Below, in pieces: positions 31,209-40,301 of a stretch of DNA of 64,000 nt. The notes under the pieces were generated by a model. The model searched no databases. It was not told the origin of the DNA and worked only from the letters and a program-made list of their open reading frames with translations. Within the stretch, counting starts at the first letter, position 1. Every line of letters starts with the position of its first letter. Where the stretch lies: NCBI RefSeq assembly GCF_028532485.1, contig NZ_CP116942.1, forward strand, positions 1,798,001 to 1,862,000, in the 5' to 3' direction. Origin of the DNA: Iamia majanohamensis. Its GTDB lineage: Bacteria > Actinomycetota > Acidimicrobiia > Acidimicrobiales > Iamiaceae. A program made the position numbers and the translations under genes.

Positions 31209-32186
31209 TCAGGCGGCCGTGGAGGCGGGGTCGGACGGGTCGGCGTCGTCGAGGGGCTGGCCGGTGAGGGCGAGGAAGACCTCGTCGAGGGTCGGGCGCC
31301 GGAGCCCGACGTCGTCGACCGGGAGGTCGCGGTCGTCGAGGACGCGGACCACCGAGGAGAGCTCGTCGGCGCCGCCCTCGATGGGGACGGTGACCCGTTG
31401 CAGGTCGGTGTCGGTGCGGGGCGCCTCGCTGCCGACGGCGGCGAGCACGTCGGCCACCGCGTCCAGGTCGGTGGCGTGGCGGGGGCGGACCTCGAGCACG
31501 TCGTTGCCGGCCCGGCCCTTCAGCTCGTCGGGGGTGCCCGCAGCGATGACCCGCCCGTGGTCGACGATCACGATGTCGCGGGCCAGCTGGTCGGCCTCCT
31601 CCAGGTACTGGGTGGTGAGCAGGACGTCGGTGCCCCCGCTGACGAGGCCCCGGATGGCGTCCCACAGCTCCATGCGGCTGCGGGGGTCGAGCCCGGTGGT
31701 CGGCTCGTCGAGCAGCAGCAGCTGGGGTCGGCCGACCAGGCTGGCGCCCAGGTCGAGGCGGCGGCGCATGCCGCCGGAGTAGGTGCGGACGAGGCGGTCG
31801 CCGGCGTCGGCCAGGCCCAGGCGCTCCAGCACGGCCCCGCTCTCGGTGCGGGCCTCGCGCCGACCGAGGCCGAAGAGCCGGGCGACCATCTCCAGGTTCT
31901 CCCGGCCCGTCATGGCCGGCTCGACCGAGGCCGACTGGCCGGCCAGGCCGATCACCTGGCGGACGGCCCTCGGGTCCCGGGCCACGTCGATGCCGGCCAC
32001 CCGCAGGGTCCCGGAGGTGGGCCGCAGGAGGGTGGCCACGGCGCTGATGAAGGTCGTCTTGCCCGCCCCGTTGGGGCCGAGCAGGGCCGTGACCCGACCC
32101 GACTCGGCGGTGAGGTCGAGCCCGTCGAGGGCGTGGACGTCGCCGTAGTGCTTGGTCAGGCCCTGGGCCTCGATGATGGTGGCCAT
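31209..32186 (-). CDS. ABC exporter ATPase (DrrA-like)
   Basis: The 325-residue ATPase has Walker A GPNGAGKTT, the Q-loop GLAGQSASVEPAMTGREN, the signature YSGGMRRRLDLGASLV, Walker B LLLLDEPTTGLD and TQYLEEADQLA at the switch region. The C-terminal DrrA-type extension (residues 230-325) contains RPTLDEVFLALTG. It pairs with the permease downstream. This type pumps hydrophobic compounds out of the cell; no biosynthetic cluster is seen next to it, so it may be for self-protection or lipids. Confidence 0.9.
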   Translation of the reverse strand: MATIIEAQGLTKHYGDVHALDGLDLTAESGRVTALLGPNGAGKTTFISAVATLLRPTSGTLRVAGIDVARDPRAVRQVIGLAGQSASVEPAMTGRENLEMVARLFGLGRREARTESGAVLERLGLADAGDRLVRTYSGGMRRRLDLGASLVGRPQLLLLDEPTTGLDPRSRMELWDAIRGLVSGGTDVLLTTQYLEEADQLARDIVIVDHGRVIAAGTPDELKGRAGNDVLEVRPRHATDLDAVADVLAAVGSEAPRTDTDLQRVTVPIEGGADELSSVVRVLDDRDLPVDDVGLRRPTLDEVFLALTGQPLDDADPSDPASTAA

Positions 32187-32374
32187 GGTGCTCCGATGCT
32201 CCGGGGGTGGGCGTGCGGGGGAGACGACGCCCGCGGACCGGACTGAGCGGCCGCCGGGGGCCGCTCGCCCCGGTCACCGGGCGACGAGGAGCACGCTACG
32301 GAGCCCCGAGGTCAGGACCTGGCCGCAGGGATGACGATCTGGAGAACAGCCGAGCCGCCGGGCCCCGCTGACAA

Positions 32375-33808
32375 TCAGGTGGCGCTGCGGAGGGCATCGA
32401 CCTGGTCGTCGGACACGCCGGTGGCCTCGACCAGGTCGGCGAGGGCCTCGTGGAGCCCGTCGGTGAGGCGGTCGACGTCGGGCAGGACGTCGGGGCAGGC
32501 CAGCACCCCGAAGTCGAGGCTGTCGCGGTAGCTCATCACCGTCATGTTCGGCCCGACGCCGTCGGCGATGGGGCCGATGGGGTAGATCGCCTCCATGTGG
32601 GCCCCGATCGAGTACAGCGAGAAGGGCGGGCCGGGCACGTTGGAGATGGTCACGTTGAACAGCGGCCGGTGGCGACCGGCCACGTTGACCCGGCTGTAGA
32701 GCTTGGCGGCGCGCCCGGCGACGGCGGGGGCCGCGAACTCGGCCCAGTCGGTGAGGGTGTCGGCCCCGATGGCCTGCTGCTGCTCCTTCACGTCGACCAT
32801 GCAGTCGTGGATGACCTGGAGGCGCGCCAGGGGGTCGTCGACGTCGGTGGCCAGCGAGGTGAAGGTGGTGGTGACCCGGTTGCCCAGGCTGTCGCGCTCG
32901 TCGTCGGAGCGGACCGACACCGGCACCATGGCGACCAGGGGGGTGTCGGGCAGGTCGCCGTCGGCCGCCAGGTAGCGGCGCAGCGACCCGGCGCAGAGGG
33001 CCAGGACCACGTCGTTGACGGTGCAGCCGGCGGCCTTCTTGACCGCCTTCACCGCCGGCAGCGAGAGCGACGTGGTGCCGAAGCTGCGACGGCCGGTGAT
33101 GGGCACGTTGAGCTCGGTGCGGGGCGCGGAGAAGGGCGAGGGCGGGGCCAGCCGGGGCGACTCCCGGTTGCGCCGGCGCAGGGCGAAGGCGGCACCGGTG
33201 GTGCGGAGCCCCGCCTTGGCCACCCGGACGGGCTGGCGGGCGAGGGAGGTGGCGGCGTAGCCGAGCAGCTCGATGTCGCTCGGCACCGGGTCGGGCTCCC
33301 AGTCGTCACCCCCGGGGTGCTCGGCGATCTCGGGGCTGAGGTCGAGCATGGCCACGGTGAGCTCGTTGCCGGAGGCGCCGTCGATGGCGGCGTGGTGCAC
33401 CTTGCTCAGGCACCCGACCTTGCCGCCCTCGAGGCCCTCGATCATCCAGACCTCCCAGAGGGGGCGGGACCGGTCGAGGGGCTGGGCCACCAGGCGGCCG
33501 ACGAGGGTCCGCAGCTGCGCGTCGCTGCCCGGGGACGGCAGGGCGGTGCTGCGGACGTGGTAGTCGATGTCGAAGTCCGGGTCCTCGATCCAGAGCGGGT
33601 GGTGCAGGCCGAAGGGCACCTCGACGAGGCGGCGTCGGAACGGGGGGGCCAGGTGCAGGCGCGACCCGTAGACCTCCTTCACCTTCTCGAGGGTCACGGG
33701 CTCGTCCGCCTCGGAGGGGTCGAGGACCATGAGGCTGGCGACGTGCATGTGCGACGACGGCGTCTCCAGGTAGAGGAACGACGCGTCGAGGCCGGTCAAC
33801 CGTTGCAC
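32375..33808 (-). CDS. Wax ester synthase / diacylglycerol acyltransferase (WS/DGAT)
   Basis: The 477-residue enzyme joins acyl-CoA to fatty alcohols or diacylglycerol to make wax esters or triacylglycerols, storage lipids common in actinobacteria. The catalytic HHxxxDG motif is H138-H139-A-A-I-D143-G. The N-terminus LTGLDASFLYLETPSSHMHV, PLWEVWMIEGLEGG, the NVPGP segment and GPNMTVMSYRDSLDFGV are all family signatures. GTG 33808 is chosen because AGGAG is upstream and the family N-terminus starts there; the frame is open for 21 more codons. The gene stands alone. Confidence 0.93.
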   Translation of the reverse strand: MQRLTGLDASFLYLETPSSHMHVASLMVLDPSEADEPVTLEKVKEVYGSRLHLAPPFRRRLVEVPFGLHHPLWIEDPDFDIDYHVRSTALPSPGSDAQLRTLVGRLVAQPLDRSRPLWEVWMIEGLEGGKVGCLSKVHHAAIDGASGNELTVAMLDLSPEIAEHPGGDDWEPDPVPSDIELLGYAATSLARQPVRVAKAGLRTTGAAFALRRRNRESPRLAPPSPFSAPRTELNVPITGRRSFGTTSLSLPAVKAVKKAAGCTVNDVVLALCAGSLRRYLAADGDLPDTPLVAMVPVSVRSDDERDSLGNRVTTTFTSLATDVDDPLARLQVIHDCMVDVKEQQQAIGADTLTDWAEFAAPAVAGRAAKLYSRVNVAGRHRPLFNVTISNVPGPPFSLYSIGAHMEAIYPIGPIADGVGPNMTVMSYRDSLDFGVLACPDVLPDVDRLTDGLHEALADLVEATGVSDDQVDALRSAT

Positions 33809-33909
33809 CTGGTGGGCTCCTTCTGGTCCGGGGGTGGGTCGGACCGTAGGCCGTGGCGTGACCGCTTTCACGCCCCCGGCGCCGACGGAGGGTCCCCCGT
33901 GGCCGCCGC

Positions 33910-34860
33910 TCAGTCCGCAGGGCGGGCCGGCGCGGCCTCGGGCGGGCGGACCAGGGCGCGCAGCGCTCCCCGCGAGCCGACCACGGCCAGCATGGCCAGG
34001 CCCCCGCCCACGCCGAGGGCCACGGCCACGCTGGCCCGGGCCACGCCGGGGGAGAGGAGCATCGGGACCTCGCCGCGGGTGAGGACCTGGCGGTTCACCA
34101 CCCCGAACAGGACGGCCAGGCCGGCAGCGCCGGTGAAGACCGGCACCCGGCCGTCGGCCCGGCGTCGGGCGGTGAGGACCAGCCCTGCGACCAGGAGGCC
34201 GGCCGCGAGCAGGGGGGCGAGCAGCGCCAGGGCCCGGGCCGGGGCTGCGTCGGCGGAGCGGGTCCAGGCCTGGGCCGCGGCGGTGGCGCAGGACGCGAGC
34301 AGGACGACGCCGGCCGCGAGGGTCACCTCGCGGCCCCAGCGGGTGAGGCCCAGGAGGGGGAGGGCGACGAGGGCGACGGCGGCGGCCGCCAGCCAGCCGC
34401 CGGCGGCGGCCCCGCCCGAGGGGCCGATGCCGATGCCGTCGTGGAGCACGACGGGGCCGGGCACGGACTCGTCGAAGGCGATGGTGCCCGGCGGCCCGTC
34501 GAGGGCGACCGAGACCTCCCAGCGCTCGACCTGGCCGCCCGGCAGGGTGGCGCGGTACACGTTGCCGTAGCGCTCGACGTCGACGGGTCCGGCGGTGTCG
34601 CCGTCGGCGCTCCCGGTGACCTCGACCCGTGCGTCCTCCACCGGGTCGCGGCCCTCCTCGGTGCGGAGGGTGAGGTCGAGCAGCACCCCCGGCGCGTCGG
34701 TGTCGTCGACGTCGCGGACGCTGGCGACCACGTCGTAGGGGCCGTAGGTGCCGAGGAAGGCGGTCCGGCTGTTGTGGGCCGCGGCCGGGCCGGCGACCGC
34801 GACGAGGGTGACCAGGGAGGCCGCCAGGGCCGCGACGAGGGCGCGGACCGCCGTCGTCAC
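33910..34860 (-). CDS. Multi-pass membrane protein with secreted N-terminal domain, partner of the copper/heme fusion protein
   Basis: The 316-residue protein has a signal peptide (LVAALAASLVTLVAVAGPAAA) followed directly by HNSRTAFLG, then an outward domain of about 110 residues with strands like YDVVASVRDVDD and RYGNVYRATLPGGQVERWEVSVAL. The signal peptide and the mature N-terminal His recall CopC- or FixH-like proteins, where such a His can bind copper, but the rest is not a clear match. Six hydrophobic segments follow. Its GTG overlaps the fusion gene stop by 4 bp (GTGA), so the two are co-translated and probably work together. Function unknown. Confidence 0.65.
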   Translation of the reverse strand: MTTAVRALVAALAASLVTLVAVAGPAAAHNSRTAFLGTYGPYDVVASVRDVDDTDAPGVLLDLTLRTEEGRDPVEDARVEVTGSADGDTAGPVDVERYGNVYRATLPGGQVERWEVSVALDGPPGTIAFDESVPGPVVLHDGIGIGPSGGAAAGGWLAAAAVALVALPLLGLTRWGREVTLAAGVVLLASCATAAAQAWTRSADAAPARALALLAPLLAAGLLVAGLVLTARRRADGRVPVFTGAAGLAVLFGVVNRQVLTRGEVPMLLSPGVARASVAVALGVGGGLAMLAVVGSRGALRALVRPPEAAPARPAD

Positions 34861-36968
34861 CCGGGGGCGCGGGTGGCGAGGGTCGAGTAGCACATCTCGT
34901 CCTCGGTGCCCTCGGCCCAGCTGATGTGGTGCGGTTCGTCGGTCGGGTCGACGAGGGCGCGGTCCCACGAGCACTCGACCCGGATGACGTCGCCCTCCTC
35001 GAGGGTGATGTCCTCGTCGAGGGCGTAGTTGAACTGCCAGTCGAAGTCCCAGCGGGGGATGTCGAGCAGCACCTTCTCCTCCGGCGTGTCCGGGTTGAGC
35101 GTCATCCGGAACGTGCTGCCGATCTCGTGCATGTGGCCGAGCACGGCGAGGACCTCCCCGGTGCTGCTCACGCCGTGGTCGCAGGAGGTGCGGGCGATGC
35201 CGTCCTCGTCGAGGTGGGAGATCTCCTCGGGGGTGGTGCCGCAGACGGCGTGGAGGCCGTTGGCGATGATCGGCCCGGCCGGGCCGTACTGCTCGCGCAG
35301 GGCCTCCATCTCGGCGTCGCGGTCGCAGCGCGGCGCCTCCTGGTCCTCGGGCAGGCACGGGATCTCGGCCGGCGCCAGGTAGGTGGAGACCTCGATGTCG
35401 TCGAGCTCCGCGGGGTCGACGTCGGACATCTGCATGGCGAGCGACGACTGGTCCGGCGGCGGGTCCTCGTCGAGGTGGTAGTGCATCTGCACCACCAGCT
35501 TGTCGCCCGGCTCCAGCTTCATGCCGGTGCCCTCGGGGAAGAGCGACGGGGGCTGGCCGGGGGCCCAGCCCATGAGCAGGTCGGAGCCGCCCATGCCGGA
35601 GGCCGACAGGCCGCTGCCGCTCACGTTGATGCCGCCGAAGCACTCCCAGCCCGGGTCGTCGTCGCGGGCCTCGGCCTCGGCCAGGGCCTCGTCGGAGTCG
35701 GTCCGCACCCGGTAGACGAGGGCGTGGTGCACGATCGGGAGCTGGTCGGGGAGGAACTGGTAGCCGGTGACGGCCGCCGGCTCGGTGAGCCCGGGGTCGA
35801 GGGTGAAGCAGCGGTAGTCGTTCTCCTTCTCCACCGTGCCGGTGTAGGGCTCGGGGAGGGTGAGCTCGACGTCGGTGCGGAGCTCGGGTCCGTCGGTCTC
35901 GGTCGCCTCGACCCGCGTCTCGGGGTCGACGTCGAGGGGCCCGCCGGCGTCGGCCCACTCGGTGATGGCGGCCACCTCCTCGTCGGTGAGGCGGGGGGAG
36001 TGCTGGAGGTCCACGCCCTCCTCGGAGGCCAGCCAGGGCGGCATGTAGCCGGACTCCACGGCGAGGCCGATGCCGGACGCGACCCGGGCCGCGTCGCCGG
36101 CGGTGGCCAGCTCCCAGGTGCCCGAGCCGGAGCCGCCGGGCTCGTGGCACGAGGCGCAGCTGCTCTCGAGCACGGGCTGGACGGTGGCGGAGAACTGCGG
36201 GTCCTCGGCGGTGGCCACCTGGTACTCGACCTGGTCGGACTCCTGCTCGTCGATGCGCAGCTGGTCGGCCTCGGGGGCCACCAGGTCGAGGTGCAGGTCG
36301 GCGTCGTCGCCCGACCTCACCAGGCCGGTGATGCTGATGGGGCCGGCGTCGAAGTCCGACAGGAGGATGTGGGCGTCGGCCACCACGTGCAGCTCGCCGT
36401 CGTCGCGGGTGACGGTGCCGGCGACCTCGACCTCGCGGGTGGTCTCCTTGATGGTCAGCTCGCCGAGGAGGGTGACGTCGTAGGCGGTGCCGTCCTCGAT
36501 GGCGTCGGGGATGCCCTCCACCTCGCGGGTCGCGAACGTGACCAGCGGGTACTGGTCGGAGCTCAGGTAGTCCTGGCGGAGGCGCTCGTCGCGCAGCGAC
36601 TCGTCGGAGGTCAGCTGCTCGACGTTGATGACGATGTCGCCCACCTCGCTGGCCGCGGGGTCGTCCTCGTCGACGAGGATGTCGCCCGCGATGCCCTGGG
36701 TCTCACCGGTGGCGGTGCTGCCCACCCCGGCGAGGATCTCCTCCACCTCATAGGTGGCGGTGGAGCGGGAGGGGTCGATGCGGTAGAGCGTCTGGCCCGG
36801 CCCGGCGGTGAGCTCGGGGGCCTCGGGCACGTCCCAGTCGACGGTGACGGGGTCGAGGCGGAACATCGACGCCCCCACCCACCCCGCGCCGGCCAGGCAG
36901 GCGAGCAGCACCGTCGACGCCACGATGGCGATCGGGTGCTTGCGCCAGAACGACTTCACCTTGGTCAT
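34857..36968 (-). CDS. Membrane-anchored YceI / cytochrome c / copper monooxygenase-like fusion protein
   Basis: The 703-residue protein has one N-terminal membrane helix (IAIVASTVLLACLAGAGWVG), then a YceI-like lipocalin domain (about residues 55-235; YRIDPSRSTATYEVEEIL, TSDQYPLVTF-like LSSDQYPLVTFATREV, LLGELTIKETTREV). A single heme c site follows, C271-A-S-C274-H275, with YMPPWLASEEGVDLQHSPRLTDEE typical of cytochrome-like domains. Residues 340-700 resemble copper type II ascorbate-dependent monooxygenases (PHM/DBH): candidate Cu ligands are H414-H415, H496 and H498 in QMHYH, and H612 and H614 in GHMHEIG. ATG 36968 has GGAG upstream. It acts outside the membrane. The substrate is unknown. 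Confidence 0.8.
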   Translation of the reverse strand: MTKVKSFWRKHPIAIVASTVLLACLAGAGWVGASMFRLDPVTVDWDVPEAPELTAGPGQTLYRIDPSRSTATYEVEEILAGVGSTATGETQGIAGDILVDEDDPAASEVGDIVINVEQLTSDESLRDERLRQDYLSSDQYPLVTFATREVEGIPDAIEDGTAYDVTLLGELTIKETTREVEVAGTVTRDDGELHVVADAHILLSDFDAGPISITGLVRSGDDADLHLDLVAPEADQLRIDEQESDQVEYQVATAEDPQFSATVQPVLESSCASCHEPGGSGSGTWELATAGDAARVASGIGLAVESGYMPPWLASEEGVDLQHSPRLTDEEVAAITEWADAGGPLDVDPETRVEATETDGPELRTDVELTLPEPYTGTVEKENDYRCFTLDPGLTEPAAVTGYQFLPDQLPIVHHALVYRVRTDSDEALAEAEARDDDPGWECFGGINVSGSGLSASGMGGSDLLMGWAPGQPPSLFPEGTGMKLEPGDKLVVQMHYHLDEDPPPDQSSLAMQMSDVDPAELDDIEVSTYLAPAEIPCLPEDQEAPRCDRDAEMEALREQYGPAGPIIANGLHAVCGTTPEEISHLDEDGIARTSCDHGVSSTGEVLAVLGHMHEIGSTFRMTLNPDTPEEKVLLDIPRWDFDWQFNYALDEDITLEEGDVIRVECSWDRALVDPTDEPHHISWAEGTEDEMCYSTLATRAPG

Positions 36969-37143
36969 GGGGCTCCGCTCCGCTGGCACCTGCCGGGGCC
37001 GCACCGGGCGGGCGCCTGCGGAGGTGGGGGTGTGACGAAAGTTGCAGTGGCAGTGACACAACGTAGTGGTCGTCGCGCGACGTGTCGACCATGCCACGGG
37101 CCCGTGCCGGGCGCCCGCGGGGTGGTGGCCGTAGCCTCCGGCG

Positions 37144-37548
37144 ATGCCCGGCGGCGCGGACCTCGACCAGCTGCTGGCCGCCCTCGACCCGTGGCTGGAC
37201 CCGACCGTGCTCGTCTACGTCCGGGTGCCGCCGGGCGACGAGGTGCCCGGCGGGCGCGCCTTCGCCCGGGTGGAGGAGCGGGAGGGGACCACGCTCGTGG
37301 TGGCCGCCGACGACGCCGAGCGGCAGGGCCTCGAGCCCGTCTTCCGCTGTCGGCGCCTGGAGCTGCGGGTCGCCTCCGACCTGGGCGCGGTGGGCCTCAC
37401 CGCCGCGGTCGCGGGCGCGCTGGCCGGGGCCGGCATCGCCGCCAACGTGGTGGCCGCGGCCGTCCACGACCACGTGCTGGTGCCCGACGACCGGGCCGAG
37501 GAGGCCCTGGAGGTGCTGCGCGCCCTCTCGGCCGCGGCCCGGGCCTGA
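37144..37548 (+). CDS. ACT-domain protein
   Basis: The 134-residue protein resembles small ACT or CASTOR-like ACT proteins: LDPTVLVYVRVPPGDEVP, EREGTTLVVAADDAERQGL, FRCRRLELRVASDLGAVGLTAAVAGALAGAGI, AANVVAAAVHDHVLVPDDRAEEALEVLRAL. The last half is a clear ACT pattern (beta-alpha-beta with Gly at the turn), used for amino acid sensing. No catalytic domain is attached. It is divergent from the copper/heme fusion gene and convergent with the LLM gene. What it senses is unknown. Confidence 0.8.
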   Translation: MPGGADLDQLLAALDPWLDPTVLVYVRVPPGDEVPGGRAFARVEEREGTTLVVAADDAERQGLEPVFRCRRLELRVASDLGAVGLTAAVAGALAGAGIAANVVAAAVHDHVLVPDDRAEEALEVLRALSAAARA

Positions 37549-37564
37549 CGCCCAGGCGCCGGGC

Positions 37565-38419
37565 TCAGAGCCCGGCGGCGTCGGCCATGCGGTCGACCTG
37601 GTCGAGCCCGGCGGCCATGGGCCACAGGCACAGCTCCTCGACGCCGACCTCGGCCAGGGCGTCGCGGGCGCCCTGCACGTCCTCGGGGGTGCGCAGCATG
37701 TTGTCCTTGATCATCTGGGCCATGTCCGGCGCGAAGGCGTAGTAGCTGCCGGCGTTGCGGTCGGCCTCCTCCCGGACGTCGTCGCCCAGGGCCACGTAGG
37801 TGGCGGCGTAGAGCCGGGGGGCGGGCCGGCCCGCGGCCTCGGCCTCCTCGGCCATGACCTGGCGGGCGCCGGCGACGGCGTCGGGGGGGATGGGCCCGGC
37901 CACGAAGGCATCCGCGATGCGGCCGGCCCGGCGGAAGGCGGGCTCGGAGAACCCGCCGAGCACGATCTCCGGCGACGGCGGCGTGGGGCCCACGGGGAGC
38001 TCGGCCCCCTCGGGCGTCTCGCCGGCCCACACGGACCGGCAGGTGGCGACGACCTCCTCGAGGGCGTCGCCCTTGCCGGTGGGCTCCTCGCCCAGGGCCA
38101 GGTAGTCGTCGTCGCGGCCCCCGATGCCGATGCCCAGGCGGAAGCGCCCGCCGGAGATGGCGTCGAGGGTGGCGGCCTGCTTGGCCAGGAGCACGGCCTG
38201 GCGGGGCGGGGCGACCAGGACGGTGGGCATGAGGTCGATGCGCTCGGTGGCGCCCGCGGCGGCGGCGAGGGCGATGAGCTCCTCGTGGGTGTCGTAGGCG
38301 ATGCGGCCGATGGTGCCGAGCACCGAGAAGCCGCGCTCCTCGGCCTTGCGGGCCCAGGTGACCAGCTCGGGGCCCTCGACCCCGATCAGCGAGTTGGGCA
38401 GTCCGATGCCGATGTCCAT
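37565..38419 (-). CDS. LLM-class F420-dependent oxidoreductase
   Basis: The 284-residue protein is a luciferase-like monooxygenase family member with the TIM-barrel pattern MDIGIGLPNSL, WARKAEERGFSVLGTIGRI, RIDLMPTVLVAPPRQAVLLAKQAATLDAISGGRFRLGIGIG and VLGGFSEPAFRRAGRIADAFV. The LGIGIGGRDDDYLALG segment is typical of the F420-using group common in actinobacteria. Cofactor choice (F420 or FMN) is inferred from resemblance. It is transcribed towards the ACT gene. The substrate is unknown. Confidence 0.87.
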   Translation of the reverse strand: MDIGIGLPNSLIGVEGPELVTWARKAEERGFSVLGTIGRIAYDTHEELIALAAAAGATERIDLMPTVLVAPPRQAVLLAKQAATLDAISGGRFRLGIGIGGRDDDYLALGEEPTGKGDALEEVVATCRSVWAGETPEGAELPVGPTPPSPEIVLGGFSEPAFRRAGRIADAFVAGPIPPDAVAGARQVMAEEAEAAGRPAPRLYAATYVALGDDVREEADRNAGSYYAFAPDMAQMIKDNMLRTPEDVQGARDALAEVGVEELCLWPMAAGLDQVDRMADAAGL

Positions 38420-38503
38420 GTCCTCTGACCTCCGGTGCGGGTGGGGCGGGGCCGAGTGTACGGACGGACCCGCCCGACCCGCCCGGGGGTCAGCGGCGGC
38501 GGC

Positions 38504-40162
38504 TCAGGACGACGTCACCCACAGCCCCTGGGTGGGGTGGCCGGTGGCCAGGCCCGGGAACGGGTCGCTGCCGTCGGGGAGCTTGGGCAGGGTGTCGAGG
38601 GTGTAGCCGTGCACGGTGGGCTGGGCCGACACCCGCCAGGTCGTCCAGTTGGCCCACAGGCTGTAGGCCTCGCTGCCGAAGCGCCGGTTGATCTCCTCGT
38701 AGATGGCGGCCCGGGCGTCGGGGTCGGGCTCGGAGCGGCCCTCGTCGAGGAGGCGGTCGATCTCGGGGTCGTCGATGCGGCTGAAGTTCGCCGGCGAGGT
38801 GCTCTTGAACCACACCGTGAGCTCGTCGGGGTCGCCGCCCGGGTAGTTGCGGAAGCCGGTCAGGTCGTACTCGCCGCTGATGGCGTTGTCGATCTGCTTG
38901 TCCTGCTGGACGGTGGCCAGCTCGATGTCGATGCCGATCTCGGCGAACGCCTGCTGGTAGTAGACCGCCGTCTCGCGGGCGCCGGCGTCGGGCGTGTCCT
39001 GGAGGGTGATCGGGGGGAGCGGGCCCTTCTCGGCCTCGTACTCGGCGACCAGGGCCCTGGCCCCGTCGAGGTCCTGGGTGGGGTAGCCGGCGTCCTCGAG
39101 GTAGCCCACCGACCCGGGCCCGTAGGGGCCCGACGCCATGGTGAACAGGCCCCGGGTGATGACCTCGCGGTAGTCCTGGCGGTCGATCGACATGGCCATG
39201 GCCCGCCGGATGCGGACGTCGTCGAAGGGCGGCTTGGACGTGTTGATCTGCAGGAACGCGACCTCGGCGTAGTCCTCCGAGTCGCGGTTGTCGACGATGC
39301 CCTCCTCGGCCAGGTCGTCGAGGGTGAGGAAGGCCTGGGCCTGCGAGGTGTGCATGAGGTCGATCTCGCCCGACTCGAGGGCGTTGACCCGCTGCTCGGC
39401 CTCGACGATGGGGGTGAAGCGGAGCTCGTCGAGGTACGGGTAGGGCTGGCCGTCGGGCGCCTCCTGCCAGTAGTCCGGGTTCTTCTCGGCGATGAGCTCC
39501 CGGCCCTTCTCCCAGCTCTGGAGCTCGAACGGGCCGGTGCCGATGAGGTTGCTGTCGCAGCGCTCGGCGTCGTCGAGCTGGGCCTGGCCGCTGATGCCGA
39601 GGCGCCCGCTGGAGAACAGGAAGGCGGGGAAGGCGACCCAGGGGACCTTGGTGGTGACGGTGACCTCGAGGTCGCCGGTGACCTCGACGGTGTCGATGTT
39701 GTCGAGCACGAACACGAACAGGAGGGGGCTGCGCCCCTCGTACTGGCCGCGGTAGGCGTCGAGGTTGTTCTTGACCACCTCGGCGGTGAGGTCCGAGCCG
39801 TCGTGGAACGTCACGCCGTCGCGCAGGGTGATGGTCCACTCGGTGAAGTCGTCGTTGGGGTCGACCGACCGGGCCAGGTAGGGCACGTACTCGCCCTCGG
39901 CGTTGGGGGCGGTGAGCGTGTCGTAGATGCTGCGGGCGACCATGATCCCGGAGATGGCCAGCTGCGCCTCCTGGAGGCACCAGCCGTCGCCGGTCTCGGC
40001 CTCCAGCCCGTAGGACACCGACCCGCCCCGGACCGGGTCGCCCACGTCGTCGCCCGACGCGGTGCCGCCGTCGCCCTTGCCGCCGCCACAGGCGGTGGCG
40101 AGCAGGGCGAGGGCGACGCCCAGGCCGAGCAGGCGGAGGCGACGGGGGCGCAGGCTGGTCAT
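38504..40162 (-). CDS. ABC transporter substrate-binding lipoprotein, family 5 (peptide/nickel type)
   Basis: The 552-residue lipoprotein has a signal peptide with lipobox LATAC and a Gly/Asp-rich linker. The mature part is a family-5 solute-binding protein: GGSVSYGLEAETGDGWC, MVARSIYDTLTAPNAEG, YLARSVDPNDDFTEWTITLRDGVTFHDGSDLTAEVV (the family signature), LIGTGPFELQSWEKG, RIRRAMAMSIDRQDY and DYDLTGFRNYP-like EYDLTGFRNYPGGD. ATG 40162 follows AGGAGA. No permease or ATPase genes are near, so it is an orphan. Peptides are the usual ligands; nickel is possible given larBCE elsewhere in the window. Confidence 0.88.
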   Translation of the reverse strand: MTSLRPRRLRLLGLGVALALLATACGGGKGDGGTASGDDVGDPVRGGSVSYGLEAETGDGWCLQEAQLAISGIMVARSIYDTLTAPNAEGEYVPYLARSVDPNDDFTEWTITLRDGVTFHDGSDLTAEVVKNNLDAYRGQYEGRSPLLFVFVLDNIDTVEVTGDLEVTVTTKVPWVAFPAFLFSSGRLGISGQAQLDDAERCDSNLIGTGPFELQSWEKGRELIAEKNPDYWQEAPDGQPYPYLDELRFTPIVEAEQRVNALESGEIDLMHTSQAQAFLTLDDLAEEGIVDNRDSEDYAEVAFLQINTSKPPFDDVRIRRAMAMSIDRQDYREVITRGLFTMASGPYGPGSVGYLEDAGYPTQDLDGARALVAEYEAEKGPLPPITLQDTPDAGARETAVYYQQAFAEIGIDIELATVQQDKQIDNAISGEYDLTGFRNYPGGDPDELTVWFKSTSPANFSRIDDPEIDRLLDEGRSEPDPDARAAIYEEINRRFGSEAYSLWANWTTWRVSAQPTVHGYTLDTLPKLPDGSDPFPGLATGHPTQGLWVTSS

Positions 40163-40301
40163 CGGGTCTCCTGGGGGTCCGTGGTGCGAGGAGCCGAGGC
40201 TACGACCTCGCGACCACCGCCCGTGACCGCTGCGGCGCAGGTCACACCGGCGCGCGGTAGCGTTGCGACCGGCGGACACCGTCCCGCCCCGAGGAGGCCC
40301 C

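Noticed and set aside
34926-37742. A 938-codon open frame on the plus strand
   Set aside because: It is antisense to the YceI/heme/copper fusion gene, whose own strand has clear domains and motifs. Long antisense frames are expected at this GC content. Its translation is low-complexity Gly/Val/Arg-rich.
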